64,000 bases of DNA from Flavobacterium salmonis (GCF_903819435.1 NZ_CAIJDP010000057.1:124001-188000); one strand, 5' to 3'. Positions 17,287 to 26,678 are shown, counted from the first letter of the stretch. Translations and numbers: made by a program. The notes: generated from the letters alone by a model not told the origin.

Positions 17287-18585
17287 ATGAACAACGCCGT
17301 TGCCGGATTTTCTAAATTATCCAAAAAAGAAAAAATAAACTGGATTGCAAATGAATACTTTTCAACCCCCGAAGAAGCCTTAAACATTATAAGAAATTAC
17401 TGGAATACAGACGAAAAGCTTCAGCAATTACATGATGAATTTATTGAAAACACTATAACCAATTTATATATTCCGCTTGGTGTTGCTCCAAATTTCCTGA
17501 TTAACGGAAAGTACAAAACCATTCCGATGGCAATTGAAGAAAGTTCAGTAGTCGCAGCCGCCTCAAAATCTGCAAAATACTGGGCAACACGTGGAGGTTT
17601 TAAAGCAACCGTAATAGATACCGAAAAAATAGGACAAGTTCATTTTACTTTTAATGGAGATGCTGAAAAATTAAACGCTTTCTTCAATAAAATAAAGCCA
17701 AAATTCTTTTCTGACACGCAAAATATTACTAAAAACATGCAACAACGTGGTGGTGGAATTCTGGACATTTATTTAAAAGACAAAAGAGACCTGCTCGATA
17801 ATTACTTCCAGTTACATGCAACATTTGAAACGAAAGACAGCATGGGAGCAAATTTTATTAATTCATGCCTGGAACAATTTGCAACAACCTTAAAAGATGA
17901 AGCACAAAATGCAAACTTAGAAATTGAGGTTATAATGAGCATTTTGTCAAATTATGTTCCAAATTGCATTGTAAGAGCCGAAGTTTCATGTCAAATTGAA
18001 GATCTAACCGAAAAACATATCCCAAATCCCAGGGATTTTGCCGAACGATTTGTGCAGGCTGTACAAATTGCCGAGGTTGAACCATTCAGAGCCGTGACAC
18101 ACAACAAAGGGATCATGAATGGTGTTGATGCTGTGGTTCTGGCAACAGGAAATGACTTCAGAGCAGTTGAAGCCGGTGTTCATGCCTATGCATCAAAAAA
18201 TGGACAATACGCGAGTTTATCTCATGCTAAAATTGAAAACGGAATTTTTACTTTTTGGCTTGAAATCCCACTAGCTTTAGGTACAGTTGGCGGATTAACT
18301 TCATTACATCCCCTGGTAAAATTGTGTTTAGAAATTCTCCAAAAACCTTCAGCCAAAGAATTAATGGAAATTGTTGCCGTAGCGGGTTTAGCACAAAATT
18401 TTGCCGCTTTGCGCTCTCTAACTACAACTGGTATTCAGGAAGGCCACATGAAAATGCACCTCAATAATATAATCAATCAATTTGAGGCCAACGAAGAAGA
18501 GCGCCATTTAATTAAAACTCATTTTAAAAAAACGGCCATATCTCATAACGCTGTAGTAGAATTTATTGAAAATCTAAGAAAATAA
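17287..18585 (+). CDS. mvaA: Hydroxymethylglutaryl-CoA reductase
   Basis: 432 residues, the size of class II bacterial HMG-CoA reductases. Catalytic landmarks are EESSVVAAASKSAKYW (Glu84/85), THNKGIMNG with the catalytic Lys, LATGNDFRAVEAG with the Asp and nucleotide-binding region, and QEGHMKMHL with the catalytic His. GTVGGLT is also typical. It converts HMG-CoA to mevalonate, the committed step of isoprenoid synthesis by the mevalonate route. Other pathway genes lie at 18715, 46045 and 47543 in this window. A repeat element separates it from the next gene. Confidence 0.96.
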   Translation: MNNAVAGFSKLSKKEKINWIANEYFSTPEEALNIIRNYWNTDEKLQQLHDEFIENTITNLYIPLGVAPNFLINGKYKTIPMAIEESSVVAAASKSAKYWATRGGFKATVIDTEKIGQVHFTFNGDAEKLNAFFNKIKPKFFSDTQNITKNMQQRGGGILDIYLKDKRDLLDNYFQLHATFETKDSMGANFINSCLEQFATTLKDEAQNANLEIEVIMSILSNYVPNCIVRAEVSCQIEDLTEKHIPNPRDFAERFVQAVQIAEVEPFRAVTHNKGIMNGVDAVVLATGNDFRAVEAGVHAYASKNGQYASLSHAKIENGIFTFWLEIPLALGTVGGLTSLHPLVKLCLEILQKPSAKELMEIVAVAGLAQNFAALRSLTTTGIQEGHMKMHLNNIINQFEANEEERHLIKTHFKKTAISHNAVVEFIENLRK

Positions 18586-18624
18586 TATTATCATCCAGAA
18601 GCATAATCTATGGATGAAGCTATT

Positions 18625-18702
18625 CCCGCTGTCCACTAATTCTTTTGTGGCTCCCGATAGCTATCGGGTCAGCCACAAAAAGATATCGTTACCATCGGGG
18701 CT
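18625..18702. repeat. Palindromic intergenic repeat element
   Basis: An inverted repeat is centred on CCCGATAGCTATCGGG (18653-18668), a perfect 16-bp palindrome. It is extended by TTTTGTGGCT (18643-18652) and AGCCACAAAA (18671-18680). The flanks (CCCGCTGTCC on the left, ATCGGGGCTA on the right) resemble those of the element at 31302. It looks like a mobile or REP-like intergenic element of flavobacteria. It fills most of the gap between the HMG-CoA reductase and GHMP kinase genes. Confidence 0.7.
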
Positions 18703-18714
18703 AAAAAACAACGA

Positions 18715-19635
18715 ATGAAAAGAACCTTTTACAGCAACGGAAAACTTTTAATAACAGGAGAATATTTAGTCCTTGACGGCGCAAAAGCTTTTGCATTACC
18801 AACAAAATTTGGCCAAAATCTAATTATTGAAAACGGTTCAAATCAGGAAATTCAATGGAAAAGCTACAATATTGATGAAAAAATTTGGTTCGAAGATACT
18901 ATTTCGTTCAATGAAATAATTAATAATGTAAAGGCAGAAATTGAAACCGTAAAAACAACGCTGATTACTATATTACATGAAGCCTATCTTTTAAATCCTG
19001 TTTTCATTGATAATGCTAACGGATATAAAGCAATAACACAACTGACGTTTCCTAAAAACTGGGGATTAGGAACATCTTCAACTTTACTCAACAACATTGC
19101 ACAGTGGACACAAATTGATGCTTTCACGCTACTCAAAAACAGTTTTGGAGGAAGTGGCTACGATATCGCCTGTGCACAAAACGATAGTCCGATTATTTAT
19201 CGCTTAGAAAACAGTTCCCCTATTGTAGAATCCATAAATTTTAATCCGGATTTTTCTCAAAACATTTATTTTGTATATCTCAATAAAAAGCAAAGCAGCA
19301 AACAAGCCATTAGTGCTTACTATAACAACAAAAACAATCATTTAAGCAAAAACATACTTGACAATAATAAAATTACTGATGCGGTTATCAAAGCAAAAAC
19401 ATTGAAAGAATTTGCTCAATCTTTACAAAATCACGAGATTCATATTAGTGATATACTCGAGCTGCAAACTATTAAGGAAAAGGCTTTTCCTGATTTTAAC
19501 GGAGTTGTTAAAAGTCTTGGTGCGTGGGGTGGTGATTTTGTAATGGTAATTTCTAAAGATAACCCAAGACATTATTTTGCATCAAAAGGATATGATACAA
19601 TACTTACTTATGATGAAATGATTTTACGAGAGTAA
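18715..19635 (+). CDS. GYDIA-type GHMP kinase, candidate phosphomevalonate kinase
   Basis: 306 residues with GHMP-kinase architecture. The N-terminus FYSNGKLLITGEYLVLDGAK matches mevalonate/phosphomevalonate kinases, the ATP-binding loop is KNWGLGTSSTLLNN (~117-130), and SFGGSGYDIACAQ (~143-155) gives the family its name. The C-terminus has LGAWGGDFVM. It lies directly after HMG-CoA reductase. Since mevalonate kinase and the decarboxylase are encoded elsewhere in the window, this is a good candidate for the missing phosphomevalonate kinase. That is inference; the substrate is not shown by the sequence. Confidence 0.85.
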   Translation: MKRTFYSNGKLLITGEYLVLDGAKAFALPTKFGQNLIIENGSNQEIQWKSYNIDEKIWFEDTISFNEIINNVKAEIETVKTTLITILHEAYLLNPVFIDNANGYKAITQLTFPKNWGLGTSSTLLNNIAQWTQIDAFTLLKNSFGGSGYDIACAQNDSPIIYRLENSSPIVESINFNPDFSQNIYFVYLNKKQSSKQAISAYYNNKNNHLSKNILDNNKITDAVIKAKTLKEFAQSLQNHEIHISDILELQTIKEKAFPDFNGVVKSLGAWGGDFVMVISKDNPRHYFASKGYDTILTYDEMILRE

Positions 19636-19661
19636 TTGTTTTATCAATAAAAAAATACTAA

Positions 19662-20096
19662 TTAAAAATTTACTTTCTGATCACTAATAGGCTCAGATTC
19701 CAAATGTCTGACTTTCTCATTTTCCAGTTCATTAGATTCGATAAGAGTATTATGCAGGCGCTCAGCCATTTTCTCTATACTATTGGTAATCGAATCATAA
19801 ACTAATTCCATTCTGCGATGTTTTTCTTCTTTTACAGCTCTTAAAACATCTTCAACAAAAACCTTGTCATACTTTTCAGCGACAGAATCGCGGGTATTGG
19901 TTAGTCGTATAACATAATCGTTACTTAATATGGTAACTTTAAAATGCTGTTCTTCATTACTTAAATAGTACTTGCCGCCTAATTCATCGACATTAATGTC
20001 TGTGTTACTAACTTTTAAAAGTTCAGTTATTATTCCAAAAATATGATTCTCAATTTTGGAATACACCTTAGGTTTTTTGCTAAAAAACTTAAACAT
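19662..20096 (-). CDS. Hypothetical cytosolic protein
   Basis: 144 residues, no signal peptide or membrane segment. It has a basic start (MFKFFSKKPKVYSK), a central beta-rich part (FKVTILSNDYVIRLTN) and a charged helical C-terminal half (RAVKEEKHRRMELVYDSI). I do not recognise the family. It stands alone between GHMP kinase (convergent) and the ppiD gene downstream on the same strand. Confidence 0.65.
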   Translation of the reverse strand: MFKFFSKKPKVYSKIENHIFGIITELLKVSNTDINVDELGGKYYLSNEEQHFKVTILSNDYVIRLTNTRDSVAEKYDKVFVEDVLRAVKEEKHRRMELVYDSITNSIEKMAERLHNTLIESNELENEKVRHLESEPISDQKVNF

Positions 20097-20330
20097 AAAA
20101 CAAATTAAATACCTGATTATTAAAGCATTTACCTATCATCTTTTTCGTAATTTTTTTAATATTTCCTAATTAAATTTATTTTGTTAAAACAAAAATTCTG
20201 ACAAATTAACTGTAATAAATTGAATATCCCAAATTTTTTAAATCATATTTCTATTATCCCTATATGATTAAGGCTATGAAACTCAGTTTATTACAAAAAT
20301 ATCTTACAAAACATTTTTTTAGAGCAAAGA

Positions 20331-20362
20331 AAAACCCGAAACATTTAAAACGTTTCGGGTTT
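20331..20362 (-). terminator. Terminator after ppiD
   Basis: AAACCCGAAAC (20332-20342) pairs with GTTTCGGGTTT (20352-20362) across a 9-base loop, 25 bases past the ppiD stop. It ends the six-gene run that begins with coaX. The rest of the gap 20097-20330 shows nothing else that I can identify. Confidence 0.85.
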
Positions 20363-20386
20363 GTGTCTTACTTTATTTTACTAAGA

Positions 20387-22486
20387 TTAGTAATTAAACT
20401 GTAATCTGTTATCTTCTATTTTAGCATTGTTCTTCAAAGCCGGCAAAATTCTGCTTGCATCAGATGCGCTTTGAGCTTTTACTTTCGATACATATTCAGC
20501 ATGATTAGCAATAGCTGGTGCTTTAATAGTACTGATATTTTTTACAACATAAACTCCCGTATTCCCCTCGATTGGAGCCGAAATTTTATTAGCTGACAAT
20601 GCAAACGCATTACCTACAACTTTAGGCTCCTGACCAACTCCACCTGGTAAAGTAGGGTTTTCCATAGTAACATTTGTTGCTTGTTGAACTTTAACCCCAG
20701 CAGTTTTAGCGATAGCTTCGATACTTGAACCTGTCATTTTCGCTTTTAATATTTCTGCTTTTTTCTTGTTCTTTAAGATTGGCTCTACATAAGGTCTTGC
20801 TAATGTAACAGATACTAAACCTGATTTGTTTTCGCTTTTGTATTGTGCAATTACGTGACCAATATTTGCGATTTCAAAACGTTTTACATCTCCTTCTTTT
20901 GTTTCTTTATCAAATGCCCATCTTACAATAGCACGTTGGTTTCCTAATGGACCAAAAGACTCATCCATAGCTTTAGCTGATATAGGAGCTTCAACTTTTA
21001 ACCCTAATTGTTTAGCTGTAGCATTAAAATCTTTATCAGCGGCATCCATTTCAAATTTTGTTGCCAATGTAAATATTTTATCAGAAGTAGCTTCAGAAGG
21101 CTGAATTTTTTGAGCAATGGTAGCTAAACGAATTCCGTCTTGTTTATCAGTAATTTTAATAATATGAAATCCGAATGGAGTTTCAACTAAACCAACTTTT
21201 CCAATTCCGTTACTGAACACAAAATCATTGAAAGGTTTTACCATTTGGTTTGGACCAAAATATCCTAAATCACCGCCTTGCTGAGCAGATGAATCATCAG
21301 AACTTGTAAAAGCCAGCATCATGAAACTATCAGGATTTGCCTGAACTTGTTTTAAAATATCTTCGGCTTTAGCTTTAGCCTCTTCTTTTGTTCTTTTTTC
21401 TTTTTGGTTTGGAGTCTGAGATCCTTCATAACCAATTAAAATGTGACTTGCTTTAGCATTCACACCTGATTTGAATCCTAATGATTTAGAAATAGCATAG
21501 TATTTTCCAAAAACATATGGTCCATAAATTTGACCCGGAGCTAAACTAAATAATTTATCCGCATCTACTGCAGGTAAAGAATTTTTAGCAATATAGGTTG
21601 AATCATAAGGTACATCTGAATTCGCGTTTACAAATTCAGCTACGTTTGTAGCATTTCTAAATCCAGGTAATGTATCATTTTTACCGGTTTTAGCATTATA
21701 CTCTACTCTTCCGTTTAAAAGCGCAGTAATTTTAGCTTTAATTTCAGCTTCATCTTCTTTTGAAGGTTTGTCTTCAACTAATACATATTGAATTTCACGA
21801 GTTGCATCAGCTTTGAATTTTTTCTCGTTTTTCTTCATGTAATCCACAATCTCTGAATCAGAAATTTTTACTTCACTATCTTTAATAGAAGAGTATAAAG
21901 CGGCAGCATACGCAAAATTTACTTTGTTTGCTTCCATTTCATATTTCAGCTTTCCTTCGCTGGCAGTAGTATAAAGACCTGATTTTACAAGAGTGTTGTA
22001 GATTTGGAATTTTGCATTTAAAGTAGCATCTTTTTCTTTTTCAGTAATAAACTGAGCTGCTTCAGGATTTGCTTTAAAGTATTCTTTGAATTTAGTAATA
22101 TCAAACATACCTGCAGCATTTAAGAACATTGGATTTTTACCAATATTAGGATCCGCTTTTAAAACTTCCAGAAGGTGTTTTTCTCCAACTCTCAATCCTA
22201 ATTTATCAAACTGGGTTGATAATAAAGCGATTGAAACTTCCTGATCCCATACTCTGTTTGCAGCTTCAGTGGAAGTAATTCCTTGCCCACTTTTTTCAAC
22301 ATTACTAACTTTAACTCTAAAGTCTTCAAATGAAATATCCTTTCCATCGATGCTTCCTACATCTTTTGAACTTTGACCAAAAGTACCGCTATTGAAAAGA
22401 TCTTGTATTATAAATGCAAATAATGCAAGTGCAATAACTCCTATCAATAATGCGGAACGCTGTCTAATTTTTGCTAAAACTGCCAT
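20387..22486 (-). CDS. ppiD: PpiD-like periplasmic peptidyl-prolyl isomerase
   Basis: About 700 residues from the ATG at 22486 (MAVLAKIRQRS). A longer frame to 22528 adds 14 unlikely residues. One N-terminal membrane anchor (LIGVIALALFAFIIQDLF) is followed by a SurA_N-like chaperone region (GKDISFEDFRVKV...) and a parvulin domain at ~345-450. The parvulin signatures are AKASHILIGYE, QQGGDLGYFGPNQMVKPF and VGLVETPFGFHIIKI. A long C-terminal region follows. PpiD folds outer-membrane and secreted proteins at the periplasmic face. It is the last gene of the run with coaX, lptC and the CNNM protein. Confidence 0.92.
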   Translation of the reverse strand: MAVLAKIRQRSALLIGVIALALFAFIIQDLFNSGTFGQSSKDVGSIDGKDISFEDFRVKVSNVEKSGQGITSTEAANRVWDQEVSIALLSTQFDKLGLRVGEKHLLEVLKADPNIGKNPMFLNAAGMFDITKFKEYFKANPEAAQFITEKEKDATLNAKFQIYNTLVKSGLYTTASEGKLKYEMEANKVNFAYAAALYSSIKDSEVKISDSEIVDYMKKNEKKFKADATREIQYVLVEDKPSKEDEAEIKAKITALLNGRVEYNAKTGKNDTLPGFRNATNVAEFVNANSDVPYDSTYIAKNSLPAVDADKLFSLAPGQIYGPYVFGKYYAISKSLGFKSGVNAKASHILIGYEGSQTPNQKEKRTKEEAKAKAEDILKQVQANPDSFMMLAFTSSDDSSAQQGGDLGYFGPNQMVKPFNDFVFSNGIGKVGLVETPFGFHIIKITDKQDGIRLATIAQKIQPSEATSDKIFTLATKFEMDAADKDFNATAKQLGLKVEAPISAKAMDESFGPLGNQRAIVRWAFDKETKEGDVKRFEIANIGHVIAQYKSENKSGLVSVTLARPYVEPILKNKKKAEILKAKMTGSSIEAIAKTAGVKVQQATNVTMENPTLPGGVGQEPKVVGNAFALSANKISAPIEGNTGVYVVKNISTIKAPAIANHAEYVSKVKAQSASDASRILPALKNNAKIEDNRLQFNY

Positions 22487-22594
22487 TTTTATTATCGTTA
22501 ATTTTATATTCAGTTTGCGAAAATACAATTATCTGGTTAATAACAATACAACTAGAGTTTTATTTTCGACTTTTTTTTAAAATTATTAAAAAAA

Positions 22595-23854
22595 TTATTC
22601 TTTTATAGTCATTTTTACTAATTCGATTTTCTTGTTGGAACATTCTTCTATCACAAAACGATAATTTCCAATACTAATTTTTTCGCTTTTATAAGGAATA
22701 TCTTTCGTATAGTCAACAATAAATCCTCCTAAGGTTCCGTAAGAATCACTTTCCGGGATTCCTAATTTATAGGTTTCATTTAAATATTCAACCTCTAACC
22801 TTGCCGAAAAAAGATATACTCCCTCCTTTATTTCCTGTTCGATTAATTCTTCATCCAGATCATGTTCATCTTCAATTTCACCAAAAAGTTCTTCTACAAT
22901 ATCCTCTATCGTAATAATTCCTGAAGTCCCGCCATATTCATCCAGAACAACAGCCACATTTCGCCTTTTCTTGATCAGTAAGTTCAAAGCATCTTTTATC
23001 AAAATTGTTTCAGGCACAAATTCAACTGCCATCAAAACTGACTTTATTGTTTTTGGTTTTTTAAACAAATCAAAAGAATGCACATATCCTACAATATCAT
23101 CCAAAGAATTTTGACTCACAATAATTTTAGAATAGCCTGTTTCTATAAATAAAGATTTAAGATCAGAAACACTGTCAAATAAATCTATATCTACAATTTC
23201 TGTTCGCGGGGTCATTATATCTCGTGCCTTTACCCCTGAAAACTCTAATGCATTCTGAAAAATTTGAATCTCAGAATCGACTTCTTCATTGTCTTCAGCT
23301 GCATTCAGCTGCTCAGAAATATAATTCCCAAGTTCAATTTTACTAAAAAACAACTGTACCTGATCTCCTTTTGTCTTAAAAAATTTTCTTAGAATAAAAT
23401 CAGAAATCCAAATAAAGAAAGTTGAAATATAATAGAACAACCGGTAAAAAATATAAGCCGGAATGGCAAAAATCCGAATTAGAGAATTGGCATAAATCTG
23501 AAAAAAAACTTTTGGAAAAAACTCTGCCGTTATTAAAATAATAAAAGTAGAGATTAAAGTGAGGAGAAACAAATTCGTATAATCAGAAAATTGATACCCT
23601 AAATTTGTAATGCATTTCAGAATCAAATCTGCGGTAAAAAAACCATAAACAACTAACGCTACATTGTTACCAATAAGCATTGCCGCAATAAATTTGGATG
23701 GTTTTTCTGTAAGTTTTGTTAATATTCCGGAAACAAAATTATCTTGTTTTTTTTCGATTTCAAGATAAATTTTATTAGAGGAAATAAAAGCTATTTCCAT
23801 TCCTGAAAAAAAGGCTGATAGTATTAAACATAGTATTATAATACTAATTTCCAT
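22595..23854 (-). CDS. CNNM/CBS-domain (CorC/hemolysin C family) membrane protein
   Basis: 419 residues. A DUF21/CNNM transmembrane domain covers ~1-150 (LSAFFSGMEIAFISSN is the family hallmark). A pair of CBS domains lies at ~200-325 (GVKARDIMTPRTEI..., VVLDEYGGTSGIITIEDIVEELFGEI), and a CorC_HlyC domain at ~340-415 (GTLGGFIVD). The family handles divalent metal ions, mainly Mg or Co. A GldE homolog involved in gliding belongs to the same family, so that relation is possible, but gldD is not next to it here. Confidence 0.9.
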   Translation of the reverse strand: MEISIIILCLILSAFFSGMEIAFISSNKIYLEIEKKQDNFVSGILTKLTEKPSKFIAAMLIGNNVALVVYGFFTADLILKCITNLGYQFSDYTNLFLLTLISTFIILITAEFFPKVFFQIYANSLIRIFAIPAYIFYRLFYYISTFFIWISDFILRKFFKTKGDQVQLFFSKIELGNYISEQLNAAEDNEEVDSEIQIFQNALEFSGVKARDIMTPRTEIVDIDLFDSVSDLKSLFIETGYSKIIVSQNSLDDIVGYVHSFDLFKKPKTIKSVLMAVEFVPETILIKDALNLLIKKRRNVAVVLDEYGGTSGIITIEDIVEELFGEIEDEHDLDEELIEQEIKEGVYLFSARLEVEYLNETYKLGIPESDSYGTLGGFIVDYTKDIPYKSEKISIGNYRFVIEECSNKKIELVKMTIKE

Positions 23855-23860
23855 TTTTTA

Positions 23861-24052
23861 CTATTTTTTATAATGATCGTCAAATTTCTTAGAAAACTTT
23901 CTTCTGAAGAAAAACATAAAAACACTTACACCTGCAATCAAAAAACTAAGCCAGGGAGTTCCATCAGCATCGCTTAACTTTGTAATTCCATCATAAATAA
24001 AAGCACCTGCAATTAATAAGTAAACGTATTGTGTATATTTTAAGTAATTCAT
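23861..24052 (-). CDS. Small membrane protein of unknown function
   Basis: 63 residues with two membrane segments (YVYLLIAGAFIYDGI and WLSFLIAGVSVFMFFF) and a basic tail (RRKFSKKFDDHYKK). It sits tightly between lptC (10 bases) and the CNNM gene (6 bases), so it is co-transcribed with them. No function can be read from the sequence. Confidence 0.75.
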   Translation of the reverse strand: MNYLKYTQYVYLLIAGAFIYDGITKLSDADGTPWLSFLIAGVSVFMFFFRRKFSKKFDDHYKK

Positions 24053-24062
24053 AATTTATATT

Positions 24063-24620
24063 TTATTCTTCGTCGGCTTCAATTTCTCCGCTTACCCGTT
24101 GTGAATTTATCACTTTAAAATCTTTGCTAAAATCTATTCCCTGACCATGCGAAACTCCTTTTGCATCCGTAAGCTTAAATTTTCTTTCGGTGTAAAACCA
24201 TTCGTTTTTCTGATCAAAATATAGTTGTTCTGTCTCAAGCACCTGCCCGGCCTCAGACGTAATCTTTACTTTTCCCAGCAAATCAATTATGCCCGTTTGC
24301 TTGTAAGAAACCGCATAATTTGCCACTATAAAAGTACGTTTTTGTTTTTTATCATATAATGTAACATCAATTCCTTTAGGAAATTCTGTAAAAGGAAAAT
24401 CAACACTGGCATAATCCAACATTTTACGGCTTTTCAAAACACCGGTTATACGGCCAGAATCTGTATATTTTATATTGATTGTATCAGCATCTGTTGCAGG
24501 AAAAAATTCTGAAAAGTTAATTTTCTGAACTTCTTTAAAATTACTTTCGCAACCAAAAAACAGTGTCACAGCAAGAACTGTGACAACGGTTATAATAGTA
24601 TGTCTTTTTGGTAAATTCAT
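24063..24620 (-). CDS. lptC: LPS export periplasmic protein LptC
   Basis: 185 residues. A hydrophobic N-terminus ends in a lipobox-like FGC, so this LptC may be lipid-anchored rather than having a plain TM anchor. The body is the beta-jellyroll expected for LptC (DADTINIKYTDSGRITGVLKS, LYDKKQKRTFIVANYAV, DLLGKVKITSEAGQVLETEQLYFD). LptC passes lipopolysaccharide from the LptBFG transporter to LptA. It agrees with lpxB in the same window. It belongs to the coaX-to-ppiD run. Confidence 0.88.
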   Translation of the reverse strand: MNLPKRHTIITVVTVLAVTLFFGCESNFKEVQKINFSEFFPATDADTINIKYTDSGRITGVLKSRKMLDYASVDFPFTEFPKGIDVTLYDKKQKRTFIVANYAVSYKQTGIIDLLGKVKITSEAGQVLETEQLYFDQKNEWFYTERKFKLTDAKGVSHGQGIDFSKDFKVINSQRVSGEIEADEE

Positions 24621-24671
24621 TCGCCAAATGTAGTAAATTGTATTGAGCTTATAAAAACATAAATTTAAGCA

Positions 24672-25898
24672 TTAGTTGAATTTACTTTTTACGAACCATT
24701 TGTCATTAAAAGAGAAACTTAAGCTAAAGTTTAGGTAATTTTCCTGAATCAAATTTGAAGAAACCGTTCCTTTTTTACCATATTCAATTCCAAAATTTAC
24801 ATTAGAAAAAGTTCCCGTAATAGGAAAACCAGCTCCTAATGTCACACCAACATCTTTTATTGATTCATTATTTACAATAAGACCAATTTTTTCATATTTC
24901 AATCCTGCCCTATAGGTAACTCGGCTTAAATAACTTGTAAATGAAGCGTAGTTGGGAAGGTAATACCCACCAATTGCATATTTTGCATATTTCTCATAAC
25001 GCACATCGTCACTTGTGTTATAATAATTTTGAAACTTACCATTACCCTGAAAAGCTACCGTAGTACCTACTAACCATTTTCTTGCCTCTCCAATACCTGC
25101 ACCAATAGTTAATTTGTTTGGTAATTTTAAAGTAGAACTATTCAGGTCATCTACTGAAGTTGCATCACCATCAACCTCAATAGTTCTTTCACTGTCTGAT
25201 TTTAGATTGCTTCCAAAAGTATAAGACAAACTGGTAAATAATTCTGTTTTTTTATAAATCTTAGTTTGATACATCGTACCAATATTAAAATTAACCCCTG
25301 ATAAGGTTGAAGTATTAATTTCTCTTGTAGCGCTTGCAACTCCTGTAATGGCTTCTATACTGGTAGTTTCAATTTTACCAAAGTTGTATTGCATATCAGC
25401 ACCTACACTCCAATTTGGTTTTATTTTGTAGCCTAATGCCAAAAAGACTTTATTCAAGCCTCCTTTTCCTTCATATTGAGAACTTGTAAGACCCTCTGTA
25501 CCTGAATTATCATTTCTAATTTTATAACCAACTGATGAAACCGGAATCAATCCAAATCCTGCTCCAAATTTACCCATTGGGATTCCTAAAAGTAAATAAT
25601 CAAAGGTTGACCTTGTAGAACTGGCTGTCTCCGTTTGTGACTTTACTTTTGAAGTTCCGTAAGTACCACCAACCGTAAAAGTAGTTTGCATAAGACTGGC
25701 ATAACTTGCAGGATTCTCAACATTTAAGTGAATACTATCCTGCTCAACCGAAACACCTCCCATTGACCTGTTTTCTAAAGTTCCTTTAAATTTGATATCC
25801 CCAATTCCGTAGAATGAATAAGGTGAAGCAGTACCTTGCTGAGCAAATGAAACGAACGAAATAAGCAAACAAGCGCTTAGTATAATTTTTTTAATCAT
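24672..25898 (-). CDS. Outer-membrane beta-barrel protein (FadL/OmpP1-like)
   Basis: 408 residues with a signal peptide ending in SFAQQ. The N-terminus SPYSFYGIGDIKFKGTLENRSMGG and ENPASYASL is the start seen in many Bacteroidota FadL/TodX-like barrels. Alternating amphipathic beta-strands run to the aromatic C-terminus (SFSFNDKWFVKSKFN). The substrate is unknown. The start codon overlaps the end of coaX by 8 bases. Confidence 0.8.
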   Translation of the reverse strand: MIKKIILSACLLISFVSFAQQGTASPYSFYGIGDIKFKGTLENRSMGGVSVEQDSIHLNVENPASYASLMQTTFTVGGTYGTSKVKSQTETASSTRSTFDYLLLGIPMGKFGAGFGLIPVSSVGYKIRNDNSGTEGLTSSQYEGKGGLNKVFLALGYKIKPNWSVGADMQYNFGKIETTSIEAITGVASATREINTSTLSGVNFNIGTMYQTKIYKKTELFTSLSYTFGSNLKSDSERTIEVDGDATSVDDLNSSTLKLPNKLTIGAGIGEARKWLVGTTVAFQGNGKFQNYYNTSDDVRYEKYAKYAIGGYYLPNYASFTSYLSRVTYRAGLKYEKIGLIVNNESIKDVGVTLGAGFPITGTFSNVNFGIEYGKKGTVSSNLIQENYLNFSLSFSFNDKWFVKSKFN

Positions 25899-26625
25899 TG
25901 TTGATTTTATATTGAAATGTTTGGTTCAAACTCTCAAGTAAGAAATTTGAATTGGCAAATATGGTATTTTTTAATCGTTTAGCCAAAAATTCTGCATCAC
26001 CTCCCGTTAAAATTATTATAAAATTTGAATAATTTGCGCGATATTCATCGATAAAACCGTCAATCTCATAGACGAAACCATTGACAATCCCTGAATGTAT
26101 TGCCTGAAAAGTACTGTTTCCTATATAGGAATCCGGTGCTTCCAGACTCAACAAAGGCAGCTTAGCTGTGTAATTATGTAACGTTTCGTAACGCAATCGC
26201 AGGCCCGGAGAAATTGCTCCGCCTAAATAATGATCAAATTCGTCGATAAAATCGTAGGTTATACATGTTCCGGCATCAATAACTAATCTGTTTTGTTTGG
26301 GGAATTGTAAAGTGGCTCCCGCAGCCAAAACCATCCTGTCTATTCCTAAAGTTTTTGGGGTTGCATATTTATTTACAAAAGGAAAAACATCCTCATGGGT
26401 CAAAAAATGAATATTAAGTTCTTTTTCTAAAGCCAAAAAAGATTGTCTTTCGATATTTCCGACTGATGCAACGACTAAATCAGAGCAGTTTTGAAATTTT
26501 TTTAAAATTTTTTTAATTTTTTTTTCGAGTTCATTTTTCTCAAAAACAAATTTTCCCAAAACAGTACTCCCCTCAAAAACAGCAGCTTTAATTCGGGTAT
26601 TACCAATATCAACTGTTAAAACCAT
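25891..26625 (-). CDS. coaX: Type III pantothenate kinase
   Basis: 244 residues, the usual CoaX length. ASKHA-fold motifs: phosphate 1 DIGNTRIKAAVFE at the N-terminus, PKTLGIDRMVLAAGA (~110-124), DAGTCITYDF with the catalytic Asp, and GGAISPGLRLRYETLHNYTAKLP. It phosphorylates pantothenate, the first step of coenzyme A synthesis, and is potassium-dependent and CoA-insensitive in characterised members. It is the first gene of a six-gene run (coaX, barrel protein, lptC, small membrane protein, CNNM, ppiD), tied to the next gene by an 8-base overlap. Confidence 0.95.
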   Translation of the reverse strand: MVLTVDIGNTRIKAAVFEGSTVLGKFVFEKNELEKKIKKILKKFQNCSDLVVASVGNIERQSFLALEKELNIHFLTHEDVFPFVNKYATPKTLGIDRMVLAAGATLQFPKQNRLVIDAGTCITYDFIDEFDHYLGGAISPGLRLRYETLHNYTAKLPLLSLEAPDSYIGNSTFQAIHSGIVNGFVYEIDGFIDEYRANYSNFIIILTGGDAEFLAKRLKNTIFANSNFLLESLNQTFQYKINND

Positions 26626-26678
26626 ATTTATTTATTTACCACGGCGAAGGTACGAATTGATTTTTTTAAAAAAATGTT

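Noticed and set aside
22595..23854. Naming the CNNM protein GldE (gliding motility)
   Set aside because: Same family, but without gldD beside it the name cannot be supported.
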